Origin: Malachius bipustulatus
Taxonomy: Eukaryota > Arthropoda > Insecta > Coleoptera > Melyridae
Assembly: GCA_910589415.1 (NCBI GenBank)
Contig: OU342630.1
Span: 69,126,186 to 69,190,185 of the forward strand
Direction: 5' to 3'
Length of the DNA stretch: 64,000 nucleotides
Shown one piece after another: positions 29,745 to 42,400 of the stretch (the stretch's first letter is position 1; each line of letters begins with the position of its first letter). The translations under genes and the position numbers were made by a program. The notes under the pieces were generated by a model. That model ran no database searches. It had not been told where the DNA came from and saw only the letters and a program-made list of their open reading frames with translations.

Positions 29745-31685
29745 CACCCTTAAAAAGGTCAACCAAATATGTACATGTTTTCCAGAATAAGTCAAAAATG
29801 GATCAACTGAGAAACATCAAAATTTAATCGCCTACTACTACTATTGTTAAAACCAATAAACTGACATTGTTTTACAATTACAAGCATTACAAACATACAG
29901 GATGTTCCTGCTTTCAATGTCACTTATCACCTTTTACCCTAATACTTTCTTATGCCCACACCACTGATTGATTCTGTATTTTTTATCCAAAAGCTAAAGT
30001 ACTCGTTAAAGTATTATTAAAATTTAGTATCTTGCATCGTTTTTCCATAATTAATTTTTTATAATAGACCTACACTACTGAAAACATATTTTTGTGTGCT
30101 ACCACAGATTTCTTGGTTAAAAATATGTCGATTTAACCACAATTATTTGTCTGAAATAGCCCCCTTTGCAAGATACAGAGCCCTTTAACCTTTAAGGAGG
30201 GTTGAATAGTAATACACACTTTTCATAATAAGTAAAAATAAATCAAAGGAAAAACTGTACCCAAACAGCACAAAGTAGTCCCATGGACGTCCAATGGACA
30301 TCCCTCTATGTACCAACGGACGTCCATAGGACGTCCGTTTTTGTCCTATGGACGTCCATGGGACGTCCACTCAGTGTCCATTTGTCACAACTTTGGACAT
30401 CCGCAGGATGTCCGTTACCGGACGTCCATAGGATGTCCGTTATCGGACGTCCATAGGGAGTCCGTTATCGGATGTCCATAGAGAGTCCGTTATCGGATGT
30501 CCACAAAGCATTTGCTGATAAATATCTTAGTGAGGAACAAAAGACAGAAAATATTCGATAAGTCTTGAAATTTAGAGTTTTGAAAAATCCAATAAATGTA
30601 GTGATAGGTATTAGGGTATATACGGTAATTTTCTGTTTTGAAAACAACGTTGATAACGGCTAAAGATACAGGAAAACGACTAGGTACTTACCTACTTATT
30701 ACGTGTTTCTATCATTAAGTTTTACGTAAAATCTGGTAATTTTCATTGAAAAGTTGTTAATTATATTAGTTTATCATAATATTGATAAACTTAATGAAAA
30801 TATTCGTTTTTGGATTTTCACAAACTCTAAAAATTAAAGATTCATCGAATTTCTTTCTTTTGTTCAATGTATAATGCAGATGTCTCTCATCTTCACGCTA
30901 ACAGTCTTGAGTTTGATGGGAATGGCGGAAGTCTTTCCTTGGGACGAATTAATGCATAATGTAGGACTGTGCATGGATTGTATGATAGTGGAAGAATGGA
31001 AGATGGGGTGGTTAGCGCGTGCGTGCGCACTTGTGCTGCTATTCTCTTCCTGTCTGCGACAGCACGTCATGCGCAATAGTCAAAAATAACTCGATGGACG
31101 TCCAATGGACGTACTTTTGTGGACGTACATAGGAAGTCCGTGCGGAGAAGTCCGTAGGACGTCCATTTATTGTCCATGGACCAATGGACGTATAATGGAT
31201 ACTCAACGGACGTCCATAGGACACTCGGTGCTATCTGGGTAGTTTTACCACCTACTACCATTATTCTCAAGGCCAATAAATGAGAAAAAATTGTTTCTGT
31301 GGAATAAAAATTGTTATTTTAATTAAAATGAGATTTTCACAAAATACTTTTTTATTGGTGAAAGTCCATGATTAAAAATTAATTATGGGAAAACCAAGCA
31401 AGATACTGAGCTTTCATTAGAAGGCAAAAAGTTTCGTAAAACTTTACTCTCGATTAGCCTTGGGATAAAAAATACAGAAACGATCAGTGGCCCGCAGATA
31501 AAAGTTCTGGGATAAAAAGTGAGACGTGACATCAAAAACTGGATCACCTGTATGTTAATGTTCGTAAAAGTATATCAGTTTATGGCTCTTAACAATAGTA
31601 GAAGGTGGTGAAATTTTGAAATTTCTCAGTTAATCCATTTTTGACTTATCCTGGAAAAAGTGCTTTTGGTAGGCTCCTTTTTAAG
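29745..31685. mobile_element. Long-armed foldback interrupted in its loop
   Basis: The left arm (about 29745-30110) and right arm (about 31320-31685) are inverted copies; for example ATAAGTCAAAAATGGATCAA on the left answers TTAATCCATTTTTGACTTAT on the right, and both hold TCTGTATTTTTTATCC or its complement. The arms are diverged, so this is an old element. The GGACGTCC MITE lies between them. Confidence 0.75.
30260..31239 (-). mobile_element. GGACGTCC palindrome-array MITE, copy 2 (inverted)
   Basis: Nearly the same sequence as 10748-11705 in reverse orientation. It starts CCCAAACAGCACAAAGTAGT and ends with the complement of CCCAGATAGCACCGAGTGTC. TA lies on each side (30258-30259, 31240-31241). 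It carries the same arrays of TATGGACGTCC/AACGGACATCC units. It differs from copy 1 by small indels, including in the core near 30745-30800. Confidence 0.85.
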
Positions 31686-31689
31686 GTCT

Positions 31690-31760
31690 ATAATAATAAT
31701 AATATATTTCTTTATTGTACAACAAATTGCTCAGTACAATAGCGTTAAATGGTAATATAA
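31690..31760 (-). repeat. 3' tail of a non-LTR retrotransposon
   Basis: On the minus strand it reads ...TTGTACAATAAAGAAATAT followed by ATTATTATTATTAT. A polyadenylation-like AATAAAG plus a short 3' repeat is typical of RTE/CR1/Jockey-type 3' ends. A similar AATAAAGAAAT tail occurs at about 63210. Confidence 0.5.
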
Positions 31761-32194
31761 TATACGGAGCTATAATATTTTGACTTGAGAATCTATGGTG
31801 GAACGTTGGTAGTACATTTTAGCGACATTCTGTATAAGAAAATTTATAGAGACCCCACTTTTTCTCTACAAACAAGGGGATAAGAGAAATTAATGACCAA
31901 AGAGCAAAAATCTCACTACCTATTATAAATATGTAACACTGAGGTTCGATGGCTTACCAAAAAGACATAAACAAAATATTCCACTGTGTCCTATCATCTC
32001 AACAATTAATTTCCCAACTTCTGCAATTAGTACCTAAAAAATGGACAGTCAACTTAATAAGAATTGCTTTTTTAGATTATCATGAATTTGCAGTGAAGAC
32101 TCTGAATTTGCTGACAAAATGAATAATATCGAACTACCTGAACAACAAGTCATTATATTTCTAATAAATGTTGCTTCTTTAATTACCAATATCT

Positions 32195-33117
32195 CTTTGT
32201 CTTTAGTTTAGTTTAGTTTTAGTTTATATTTGCTTGTCATTACAAAATGTTTACAATTATTGTCAAAAATAATATAAAGATAATATAAAGGTGGAGAATC
32301 CACCCAGATACATTACACAAAGTTAAAATACACAAACAGATCATCATACAGAAAAAAGATTGATGATGCAATACAGAGAGTAAAAACTTCAGCAAACCAA
32401 AAGGAATACATACACTACATCAAATACAATTAAACTCAACGATACGATTAGTTCAAGCAAACTCATATTTAAAAAACTCGTCCATGCGGTAAAATGCCTT
32501 GCTCAACAAGAAATCCTTAATGGTAGTCTTAAACTCCCTCATTGGGAGAAGCTTAATTCCTTCAGGCAATTTGTTAAAAAATACCTTACCATAATAATTT
32601 GAACGAAATCTGGCGGACTCCAACCTAAGAAATTCAATGTGAATATTATTCTGCTGCCTTGTGAAGTAATTATGAACATCACTAATAAAAGTATTTTGAT
32701 TATTTTTTTTACATTCAACCAAACACTTCAATATATAAAGCGATGGCAGCGTAAGGATTTGAAGCTCAACAAATGTGGGCCTTACATCTTCACGATATTT
32801 TTTCCCCGAAATAAGTCTCATTGCTTTTCTTTGCAAGCCAAACAATCTCTGTGTGTGAGATTAGTGACCCCAGGCCGTCAAAGCATAAGACAGGTGCGAC
32901 TGACTCAACACGAAATAAGCCATACGAAGAGCGTCCCCAGGCATGAGAGGAATAAGATTTTTAATGAGAAACAAATTCCTAGAGATAACCGATGCAAGGT
33001 GACAGATATGGCCCTCCCATTTAAGGGTAGGATTCAATAGAACCCCGAGAAATCTCACAGCGGGTTGATTAACAAAAGGCTCTCGGTGAGTGAACAGTTT
33101 TTGCTGTTTTGCTTAAG
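32195..33117 (-). pseudogene. Non-LTR retrotransposon, 5'-truncated, C-terminal RT region
   Basis: The minus frame reads FTHREPFVNQPAVRFLGVLL, NPTLKWEGHICHLASVIS and LSQSHLSYALTAWGH, then one in-frame TAA (near 32858). In the same frame follow SHTQRLFGLQRKAMRLISG and VELQILTLPSLYILKCLVE, to a stop at 32453. FLGVLLNPTLKW and LQILTLPSLYI are standard for the post-catalytic part of non-LTR RTs. The 3'UTR ends in short ACTAAA repeats near 32200. Only the 3' part was inserted, which is typical for target-primed retrotransposition. Confidence 0.85.
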
Positions 33118-33139
33118 TTAAAGCTGAGTTGATTCACAC

Positions 33140-33420
33140 AAAACAAAAAGAACTCAAACAAAGCGTCCTGAGATTTGTCCAAAGATTCCATTAAGTCTTT
33201 AGAACTCGGCAATAAAATTGTAGAACAAGAATGGAGTAAAATAGAATTTCATACTAAAATTCCACTTGGGTTTTTGATCTCATTAATTAGGTTCGTATTT
33301 GAAGATAACTATTTTATCTATGATGGTCAAATTTACAAAATGATTTTTAATTGCCCAATGGGAAGTTGTTTTGGTTCAATTTTAGCTAGCATTGTCATGA
33401 CATCGCCAATTAAATCTTCT
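33140..33420 (+). pseudogene. Penelope-like element reverse transcriptase fragment
   Basis: The frame reads KSLELGNKIVEQEWSKIEFH, TKIPLGFLISLIRFVFE, DNYFIYDGQIYKMIFN, CPMGSCFGSILASIVM. The block FxYxGxxYxxxxxxPMGSxxxxxLAxIxM is the Penelope-like RT signature (fingers-to-palm motifs). The catalytic YxDD and the GIY-YIG endonuclease are missing, so it is a short relic. The segment at 33930-34000 (CCTGAAGATGAGCTAATTAG then AAACATGTCGAC) resembles Penelope 3' ends and may be its tail. Confidence 0.65.
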
Positions 33421-34533
33421 CTTTTTATATTTTTATAAAATGCAGACTGCAGATCAGACTTCAGTTAAACTTGTACTAAATTTGAAAAACATGAAACGAT
33501 TTTAATTTTTTATAGTTAAATAAATTCACTTCATTTACTGCAAATTCAAAGACATGAGCGACTATTCTTTATACTTTTTTTTGGCACTTCTCTGTTTCCT
33601 TCTAGTTCAGAATAATGTTACCGGTCAAGTGCTCTTCTACACCTTTAATTCCTAAGGGAAGTCTTAATTTTTTTTAATTCTAATTCTACTATGTTGTCTA
33701 TTTTTGGAACTACTCAGCACCTGCACTATGCCCAGAAGAAACACGTTGACAATTCAAATCATTTTTACCTTAAATAGTTTTATTTACAGAATTTATTTAC
33801 AATTAAAAAAAAAACTAGAGAAGGATCTTAACAGAAACTCTTTTTGTGTAACCTTTTTTAAGTCTATTGTTTTGATTTAATTGAAGGTAAATTGGCTGTT
33901 CATTAAATAAGGTTTCCACCGACCTGTTGTAGTTTGTAGAGTCCTGAAGATGAGCTAATTAGATTGAAACATGTCGACCAGCATTATTTTTATCAAACAA
34001 TATCAAAACTATTGTGATACACCACATGACTATTAGAAGATATGCTTCTATTATTGTGAAGAAAAAGGTCTCAAATCTTTAATCAATCTGTGAAAATATT
34101 TTCTCCAAAATAACAGGAAACCGGATCTTCTTTGCACCTCCTGATTATAAACTTTGTATAAACAGCTCACTATAAACAGCTTGTATTATCTAGGGCAGTC
34201 TTTCTCTAGCGATGGGCTCATTGACTCTTTCAAGAGTATGCCCAGTTTTCTTCAATTCATCATCAAGAGTTTCATTTTTTCGTTTTTTGGCCAGTTTGTT
34301 TCTTTTTGTATCTGTGTTTTTTTTTTACATTTTGATTCCAGGACGGTGGAAGTGCATACTACGTATATAAATTAATAGAAATACTCCTTGGTATTTTGTA
34401 GGAGGTAAAGTAGAAGAAATGAAGTATTCATATTATGTTAGGTTAGAAGAATGTCATATACTGCAGATAGAATACTAAATAAGTCCTGAATAAAGTGTAC
34501 AGAAATTATTTAGATTGGATAATTTTAAAATTG

Positions 34534-34690
34534 AACCTTTTTGAAATTTTTAATTCATTGTTTGAGATTTCAGTTCTTGGTAAAGAAATTAGTTAAAGAT
34601 AAAGAAAGATTAAGTTAAGAAAATATATCTATTTCATTACCAAGAACCGAAATCCCAAACAATAAATTAGAAATTATTAAGGAACTAAGA
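34534..34690. repeat. Hairpin repeat of about 155 bp
   Basis: ATTGTTTGAGATTTCAGTTC followed by TTGGTAAAGAAAT is answered in inverse by ATTTCATTACCAAGAACC and GAAATCCCAAACAAT. It is a small foldback with a spacer of about 40 bp. Confidence 0.7.
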
Positions 34691-34969
34691 AAGTTGGTAA
34701 ATTACAATACAAGGAAGTTCCATGGAATTGCATAGTATACGTCTAGATTGGCAACAGTTATGTGTACATATGTATAAATTAATTGCAGGAATTCATGAAG
34801 TAAAGCAGAGAAATTCATGAGAAATACATTTTTTTTATTTCGGAGTAATTTTTAATTAGATTGATGCAATACTCTCTATTAAATAAGTAAATATTAAAAA
34901 AGTTAAGTTTCCTCTTATTATTTCTTGATAAACTTATCATGAAAATGAATAATATAACATTGATATTGG

Positions 34970-35160
34970 GCTCCTTCCCAATAATGTAGATTAGTTTTGT
35001 TTTAAGTTTTAGTTTTAGGGTTTAATAGGTTTGATGTTTAGTTTTTACTTTTTGTTTGTGATTGACTGCGTACAGTGATGCTATTGTGCATCTCTGCAGA
35101 TTATGATGTAATGTTAGGCTATATTGTAACATCAATCAGTCAATAAATCAAATAAAATCA
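34970..35160 (+). repeat. Probable 3' end of a retroelement or SINE
   Basis: A T-rich region followed by CGTACAGTGATGCTATTGTG and a tail CAATAAATCAAATAAAATCA. The composition is that of a non-LTR or SINE 3' end. No coding part. Confidence 0.35.
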
Positions 35161-37395
35161 GATATAAAAACAAGTAGAAATGAAATGAATGTTACTGCTT
35201 CATAATATTTGAGTAAAGAAAATATCGATAAAAAAGTGTAATGAGTTAAAAATTTATAATTTCTTAACATTAATTAACTTGTGATCAATTTTTCTTGGAA
35301 TTGAATTTTTATTTAAATGAACTATTAACCAACAGGTGCTTCTCAAACATTATTATTTGGGTTTACTTCCAAGTTTTTTCTAAAACAAAAGCTTGATAAT
35401 GCGCAATATAAAATGAAACTTGGCATGGTTTATTATGATATTTATGGATTTGCTGATGCTTTGCCAAAAATGCATAATAATTTCGCGAAATCCGGTTTAA
35501 ACCAGATCCGCAACATAAATACGGCTACATTATAAATTTAGCTTCCTTTGAAAACGAAAAAATTTACTTAGAATAATAATTTCTGTCTAATTTTCAGAGT
35601 TTAATTTTCCATTCATCATAATATTTACCAAGGTTACTAACTCATATGAGTGTAATTTCTACCAATAAGTTATGGAAAGTACTGTTTCTGTATTTTTAGG
35701 ACTCATCAGCTTGTATTGGACTACTGAATAATATGCCATTTATACCAATTATTTGTTAATAATATTTTTCACCAATGCACTAGGTATCATGTCAGCATCA
35801 TTTCACTTGGTTGCCTCAAAATTGAATGTATTATTCTTCAATTTAAATATTTTATGTGTATATTTATGTCTATTTTAGTTGTATTTTATTCTTTTAGGCA
35901 TTACGAAATGCTAGTTTCTACAAAATAGAATATATTTGGATGGATTATACAGTCTAATTCAAACGCTTGATTAGGTAACTTTGTGGAATATTTGGTTGTT
36001 TATGTTTTTTTATTTATTGTAATCCAGTGACTTAATTTTTATAGTCGATAATTATGTTGGTTTGAAGTTTGAACAATGTAAAATAACTTTTCATGTATTA
36101 ACTTTTTAATCGAGGTTTTAATGCTCTAATATTATTTAAGTAATGTTGATTGTTGTTTGAATAATAATTATTGTTGTTAGTCAGGAAGTTCTTCAATTAT
36201 AAATGCACGAGCCGTGTTACATTGGTTGCCTATAATATTGATTCATTCCTGTAGTAAGGTATCTTTATAGTGAGTGGGAGGGGGTATCTTAATTTAAATT
36301 AGTCTAATGCAAATCCGAGCTAGGGAACCGCACTTTTTCTTTCGATAATGCTGCAAAATCATATTCAAATTCCATCTCTTATTTTTTTTTTTTAAGTTGT
36401 TGATTTTATTTAATCGTAGATCCCTTAGGTAGGTACAGCTTAATTGGTGGGCTTGGATTGTATGAGCTAAGGTAAAAAAATGAAGCAAAAATTGAATATT
36501 TTTACTGAGTTTATTAATTATCTTCTTATGCCACAAAAATAAATCAAAAGCTTCAACTTCTCTGATGAAAATAAATAGCAAAAAAAATTAACAATTTAGG
36601 CTTTGACCCAAAAAGGACTGAAACCAAAACAAAAAACAACTGTTAAAAATGTAGGTAGTAAAAATTTTCTAAAATCAAACAAGGAAAAATATTAATTTCA
36701 TAATTTTTATATCGTATGCCTAAGGAGAGATATAAAGAATGAAAGAAAGGGATAATAATGCTACATGAGTGATAATTATTATTAATCAATTAAAATTATA
36801 TTCTCTGTTGCTAAAATAAAACTAAAGGCAGCATAGGTACTAAAATTAAGTTTTTGCCCTCAGTATTATTTAATTAATAAGTATTACTGTTACTGTTAAT
36901 TTATTCTTTTTTCGAATACCATTTTTGAATTGTACAATAATTATTGGTGTTAGTGTGTCTCATCGAAACGATTTATTATGTGCCTATTATAATACCTCTG
37001 TACCTACCTGCAACTTAATGAAACATTTCTGTTATAATTGGGATTTCTGTTAATGCATATTTCATTAGCTAATTTTCCTTTAAAATTGCTCCTATCAGTA
37101 TGGCCCAGTTTTAGTGCCCGATTATGAATTTTATGACTTTCTGAAAGGAATACATTAACATAATTTTAGTTCTTTTACTCACATAACGGGTTTTTTCTAT
37201 AATCATATTCTGTACAAGGTTCCATAATTATTAGTCTGCCATAATTCATCAGGAGATTCCATCTTCAAAGATAAGTGGAAAAAAATTTAATTAACGTTCT
37301 ATAACTTATTAAAAGTTGTGCGTGCCGTGCCGTATTATGACCTAGGCTAGCTCAGCATGGCTAGAATACGTTATACAATCAATTTTACTATGTAC

Positions 37396-38155
37396 TGTAA
37401 CGTTTACCCCCCGGGCCTGTTGCTCTTTTGCCAAAAGCAACTGTGATCTTCTATTTACCCCTAATAGGACCGTTATGATTTCTTTCGTTGTGCTTACCGT
37501 AGTCTTTACTGTAGTCACCCCTGATCTTTGATTGAGGTATGCCAGGATTAGTATGACCGAAACGGATGCGCAAAAGAACCTGCTGTGACTCATTGTAACC
37601 TGGATTTTCTTCTTGTTTCTCGGCTGATTTGGGTTTCCTACAGAAAAGCGGGGAAATTAACTGAGACTTGTTGTTAACTGTGGACTTCCTGTCAGATGTT
37701 TAAAAGCGAATGATGAGCGAGGGAATTCGTTTGCAAGAGCGTAAAATGGTGAAGGGCGAGAGGGGCTGTGATTTTGCATAGAGAGTATAAAAAAATGGAA
37801 AGCGGATGATGGATCCCTTTCATACATCTTTCACACTCCAATCCTTTTTTTGAGAAGTTGAACCCCCCCCCCCCCCCAAAAAAAAAAAACTAAAGATTGC
37901 ACTTGCTGACTTGCTTGTCTGTGATCAGTCAGTGCAGGCGATGCCATTTTTTAAAGCTCTAGCACGCTCTGACGGCGATTAAGCTCCGATAATGGAGCAG
38001 GCTGATTAGGCACCATTCATTATTTTTCTCTAAGACCATCCAACCTTCCATCTAGGAGCAGACAATCACAACAACGTCCGAGATGGCATGCTGATGAGCC
38101 CTAGAGGGTGGAACAGCCATCCATGTCTTCGGGTCGAATGATTCTGTCTGTACAA
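37396..38155 (+). repeat. Possible solo LTR with its own TATA box
   Basis: A GC-richer island starting TGTAACGTTTACCCC, with GAGAGTATAAAAAAATGG (37779-37796) and a plausible start site about 25-30 bp downstream near TTTCATAC. A poly-C (15) / poly-A (12) run lies at 37863-37889. The 83-codon minus frame at 37593-37342 looks like a chance ORF across the left part. The right boundary and target duplication were not established. Confidence 0.35.
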
Positions 38156-38247
38156 ACCTAAAATCTAAAAAAAATATTATTTACTATTATAATAATTGAT
38201 TCAATATAAAAAATTTATTTTAATTTACAAAGTGTTGAATAGACAAA

Positions 38248-38345
38248 CACATTCATGGTGGGACTGAGATTTCAACCCATACGGTGGCAGTTCAAATGAC
38301 TTGGTCGCGAATGCGTTAAATCGCTGCTCAACCGACCAATCCAAA
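38248..38345 (-). repeat. tRNA-derived SINE-like sequence
   Basis: The minus strand reads TGGTCGGTTGAGCAGCG (A-box-like), then about 50 nt later ATGGGTTGAAATCTCAGTCC (B-box-like, compare GGTTCGAATCC), then TCCCACC. The spacing suits an internal RNA polymerase III promoter. The 5' acceptor half is not complementary to TCCCACC, so it is not a functional tRNA. Confidence 0.4.
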
Positions 38346-38598
38346 GCGACAATAATTTATTATTATGCAATTTCGAACTTTTTCCTACTATTTGGTGATT
38401 TTTTGTTATACCTCACGACCGAAATAAGATGCAGTTGTAGCTTCTCCGTCAGTGAAAATGTGCAAGTTTCTGATTGCAGTTTCTTTGAAATCGCTTGTTG
38501 AGTACCTAATGTCAGTTACTGCACGTTATTTAGGCCGTGAGGTATAGGTAGTCGAAATTATTTCTGTGGTGCTTCTATGAGATTTTTGTTATTTACAG

Positions 38599-38686
38599 GG
38601 AAAATTGATTTAGAAGAACTTACCAAAGCTTTTACTGAACTAGGACTGCCCTTGCAAAAATGTGAAGCCAAAAAATTATTAGAAAG
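38599..38686 (+). CDS. SCaMC exon 3: end of EF-hand 3
   Basis: Acceptor TTATTTACAG. The first two bases complete the split glycine codon, and the frame continues KIDLEELTKAFTELGL, PLQKCEAKKLLE, ending in phase 2 at AG|GTAAG. EF-hand loop 3 across the junction is DKNKDGKIDLEE (residues 105-116), fully canonical. The 9-kb intron upstream is packed with repeats. Confidence 0.93.
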
Positions 38687-38832
38687 GTAAGCTTCTTTAA
38701 AAGCATCAAATGGCTTCACAGGATGAATGAAACTTTCTTTTTTTAAGAAAGAACAGAAATTATGCATACTTACAACTTATACGTTTTATCATTTTATGCC
38801 AGAATTTCGAATTTTTCCTTTTCCACTTTCAG

Positions 38833-38944
38833 GATGGACCAGGATGGCAGCTTGAATATCAGTTACGACGAGTGGAGAGATTTTCTACTTCTAGCCCCCA
38901 GTCATGATATCCATCAACTTATTTCGTATTGGAGGCACTCGACG
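38833..38944 (+). CDS. SCaMC exon 4: EF-hand 4 and linker
   Basis: Acceptor TTCCACTTTCAG. The frame RMDQDGSLNISYDEWRDF is followed by LLLAPSHDIHQLISYWRHST, ending phase 0 at ACG|GTGAGT. EF-hand loop 4 is DQDGSLNISYDE (residues 141-152); the usual glycine at position 6 is leucine. YDEWRDFLLLxP...ISYWRHST is the strongly conserved lead into the carrier domain. The 176 residues seen so far contain none of the six transmembrane helices or PxD/ExxK/R carrier motifs, which must be encoded beyond 64000. Confidence 0.94.
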
Positions 38945-39312
38945 GTGAGTTTTTAACGCTTGAGATATTATTATTATGAAATTCGTTTTGGCACGTCTTG
39001 AATAATTCTTGATCTATGTATAAATAGCACATTGATTAGGATCGATATTATGCAATAATTAAGGTCAGCATTACGTGCTTATAATGGAATTTGGTTTTCT
39101 AATCCTTGCGGATAATAATGATGGATACCGAATTTCTGACCTTATCACTTACAGGGAGATATTACCAGTAGGAAAGAGGGACCTGAGAGGGAAAGGCATT
39201 ATTGTAGTTATTTTGAGATATTTTGACTTTTTTTAAATAATATTAGACTAGGTAATTAATGAATATAGGTGGTTTCATTTTCAATATGGAAAGGATTGAT
39301 ACTTTTTAGCTG

Positions 39313-39480
39313 TATACAGGGTGTTTCTTATTTCTGAGCTCACCATGGGTTTCTCCTTAATGCTAAGAGATACAGGGTCGGTTAAATTAGAGAAAAGATT
39401 TCTGACCGTTCCTGAAATAGGTATCCCGAAAAAAACTAAAAAATCGAGATTTCTTATTTTTGCCATTTTTTTATTAGAGA
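39313..39480 (+). repeat. MITE end of the TACAGGGTGTTTCTTATT type
   Basis: TACAGGGTGTTTCTTATTTC then GAGCTCACCATGGG, followed by GAGATACAGGGTCGG. This is the common terminus of this MITE group, but no inverted partner was found, so it is a partial copy. A lone GACCCTGTATC at about 39804 could be a relic of the other side. Confidence 0.45.
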
Positions 39481-42400
39481 TTAATAAATATTTTTTGTAG
39501 GCTTGAATAAGCCGTTAAGAACTATCTATGTGACATTTCAAAAATTTTCAAAACGAATTAGATCCCAGAATTTTCATAGTCAACTTGTGTTTTTCTTATG
39601 GCCTCCATATTGTATGTTATGTCATTCTGTATTAAAATTTAACAGTAAAAAAATGATCATCTAAATTGGCTGAAACAATTTGGTACATAGGTAATCTAAT
39701 AATAATCTAGTCCCTAGTCAATGACCCATATAATTTTGTCAAACAGCATCGATTTTCATAAAAAATTGGATTTGGGTTCCACTTACCCTCTACTTCAAAG
39801 TTGACCCTGTATCAGGGGTTGCTTTTGCTTTGGGGGTGGATGCCACTGTTCTCGGGGGCAAAAAATGTTTGATTGAAAATAATTCCGGGAATCGATAGAT
39901 TGGCTAATTTTAAGCACCTTTTGTTCTATAAATTTTTTTCTGAAAGTCGATACTTTTCGACTTTTCGCGAATGAAAGTGTACATTTTTCTACCAATAAAC
40001 CCAAGTTTTCAGACGTTTTTTCGCTAAAACGCTATAACTAAAAAGGTAAGTATTTAATAAAAAAAAATCATTCTAAGTAAAAATGTAGCTTATAAAAAAA
40101 AAAAGAATGGTGGGTTTATTGTGTCTGTGTGGACCCAATACAAACGGAGGCTTGTTGAAGGTTGGTTCTTATTTTTGGTCAAACGTCAAAATTAAAAGTT
40201 TCAACGTGATGTAACTCTCTCTAAAGTGTAAAATGCTCTAGAAGTTTGACCGTTGAAAGTGCATAGTTTTGAAAAAAAAAAACAGCTTGAAGTGAAAAAG
40301 TCAAAATTTAAAACTAACATAATTTTTGTGTAGATTGGACCATCATTCTGACTGGTAAAAAATGATAAAAAACATTTTCACTCAGTTTTTTTTATCCGGC
40401 GCCAACTTTACCAAATTAAAATTAGGCTTAATTTTGCGCAGATAAGAAGTAAATTAACGAATGTAGATACGTACTTGCATTAAAATTGCTTTGTTTGCCG
40501 TACCGTTTCCTGTACTTACCTACGATTTCATAGTTTACCTTCATTGTAAATTGTAATCAAATTATTTACATTCCAAATAAAACAATGCGATTATTGCCCT
40601 GTTTCCTTTCAGATATTATCAGGTTCTTTGATTGAATCCCATGACTGATAATTGATTAGCTCCGTCTGGTAAAAAATACTTAATTAATTGAAATTGAGGT
40701 GAAATTCAAGTACCTATTCTCTGAATGTGGAAAATTAATACGCTATAGTAATTGAATATATTTTTTAATTGCCTTCTAGAACTTCGCACCTTTTGAGAAT
40801 TTTAATTTTTTATTTCTCATAAATATAAATATGTTCTTTTTAAAAGTAAAAATGAAAAATAAAGCGCATGGGATCCTTGGGCTTAGTGTTTTGATGAAGG
40901 AGAAAATGCCGTTTATCTACTAAACTTCAAAATTACAAAAAAATATTTTGAAAATATTGCCAGAAACTGTTATACAATTTAAATTAACAAAAATCGAAAC
41001 ATGTCGGTAATAATAAATTAAATAAAAAAAAAAGTTTCATTGATTTGTTTAATTAACTTAACGCAAGGGAGAGGAGTCTCTTTAGACTTCAGGAATGATT
41101 GAAAATGTAATTTTCTTGAAATACTTTCAATGTACGTATATTGTTTGTTTATTCCCCTGTGCAGCGTTTTATTAATCAACTAAAACAACCTTGAAATAAT
41201 CGATTTATTTAACTGATTATTTTGTATTAGGTACACAATGATTGTTTTTTTTTTATTATTTCTTGCGGAAACTTTAGTTATTACTTACTTAATTTCTTTA
41301 CAAAAAAAAAAATTACACCCCCACTTTCTGATAACACCCTTGGAAAGGTCTTTTTAAGAAGAATATTTCGAAGTTTTATCGCGTTGGTACCGGCGGCTTA
41401 CGAAATTCTGGTCTTCCCAAGAAGGACATTTTAGAAAGATTCCTATGTATCATGAATTCAAAAGTTACCGCATGTTTTTTATTTACATTTTTTATGTAAT
41501 TTTCGAAATATGAGTACAACAATAGTTTTGATAGTTGACCTTTAAATTTTTTTTTTAATTTTTGCAGAATCAATCATCTTAAGATCTTTGAAATTCTGTA
41601 CCTATAGGTACTTAGTATTTATAACCCCCATATAATTTTTTTATTTTTGAAAAAAATTGAATTTTAGCTGAGAATATTATTCTCAGATATACCCTTGCAA
41701 AGTTGTTTCACAAGTAGGGGGTGCTCTATTCAAAATAAGTCATTGTTGAGGGTTCAGCTTTATTACAAACGCAAGCGGGTAGGTGGTGATGAGTCATTTT
41801 CTACAATTTTAGTTCCCCCACCACGTTACCCAAATTATTGCGATTTTTACGTCTTTTTTTGTTTTGAAGAAATCTCCAATTATTGAAACTTTTAAAATTG
41901 TCCTCCTTCATATCTTTTTACCCTTTAAGTTGTTTTATTTTATTTTGGAAAAAAAAATTAGGAGCACATGTTGGTATTGGATCTATTTCGGTCCTAGTAG
42001 GAGTAGTTCTGCGTAGTGCAAGTTAGTATTTCATAATGGGAATGTCATGATCGAGCAAAATTGCCTTTAATAAACGAGTAGTCAAGGTTGTCCTTACTTC
42101 ACCGTAGCTTGCATTGAACATCCGGTATATCGCACGGCCCTATATCCCGCCTATAGAACTGTGCAGTATGTTGCTTAGCTCCAGTGAAATGATATTATTC
42201 TTCTAGAAGTTTGAAGTGTATTTTGAGCCTATTTTCGGGTTTATTGAACCATGTGACGCGACAGAAAATATCCTTGCGGCCGTAAATTTGAAGAAATTGA
42301 TGAGTGACTTAGTTTTTTAATAATTGGACATGGCGTATAGATTTGTGATTTCGCGAAGAATTGGTCATACAGTAAGTTATTTTTTTTAATTCTTCTGTAA

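Larger units (their letters stand above)
29569..38598 (+). other. SCaMC intron 2 (9.0 kb)
   Basis: It contains a long foldback (29745-31685), a GGACGTCC MITE, non-LTR and Penelope-like fragments, a probable solo LTR and a SINE-like sequence. The stretches 31770-32190, 33440-33930, 34010-34530 and 35161-37390 are AT-rich and show no supported feature to me. Confidence 0.85.

Noticed and set aside
10748..31239. GGACGTCC arrays as a CRISPR array or satellite
   Set aside because: Units are palindromic, contiguous and variable, with no unique spacers. They are confined to the ends of two elements with shared boundaries, so they are transposon ends.
37342..37593. 83-codon minus ORF with a signal-peptide-like start
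   Set aside because: It overlaps the probable solo LTR and no known family is recognised.
37863..37889. Poly-C/poly-A run as a functional element
   Set aside because: Simple homopolymer tract, possibly with length error; no support for a function.
38248..38345. Functional tRNA gene
   Set aside because: No complementary acceptor stem and degenerate boxes; SINE-like only.
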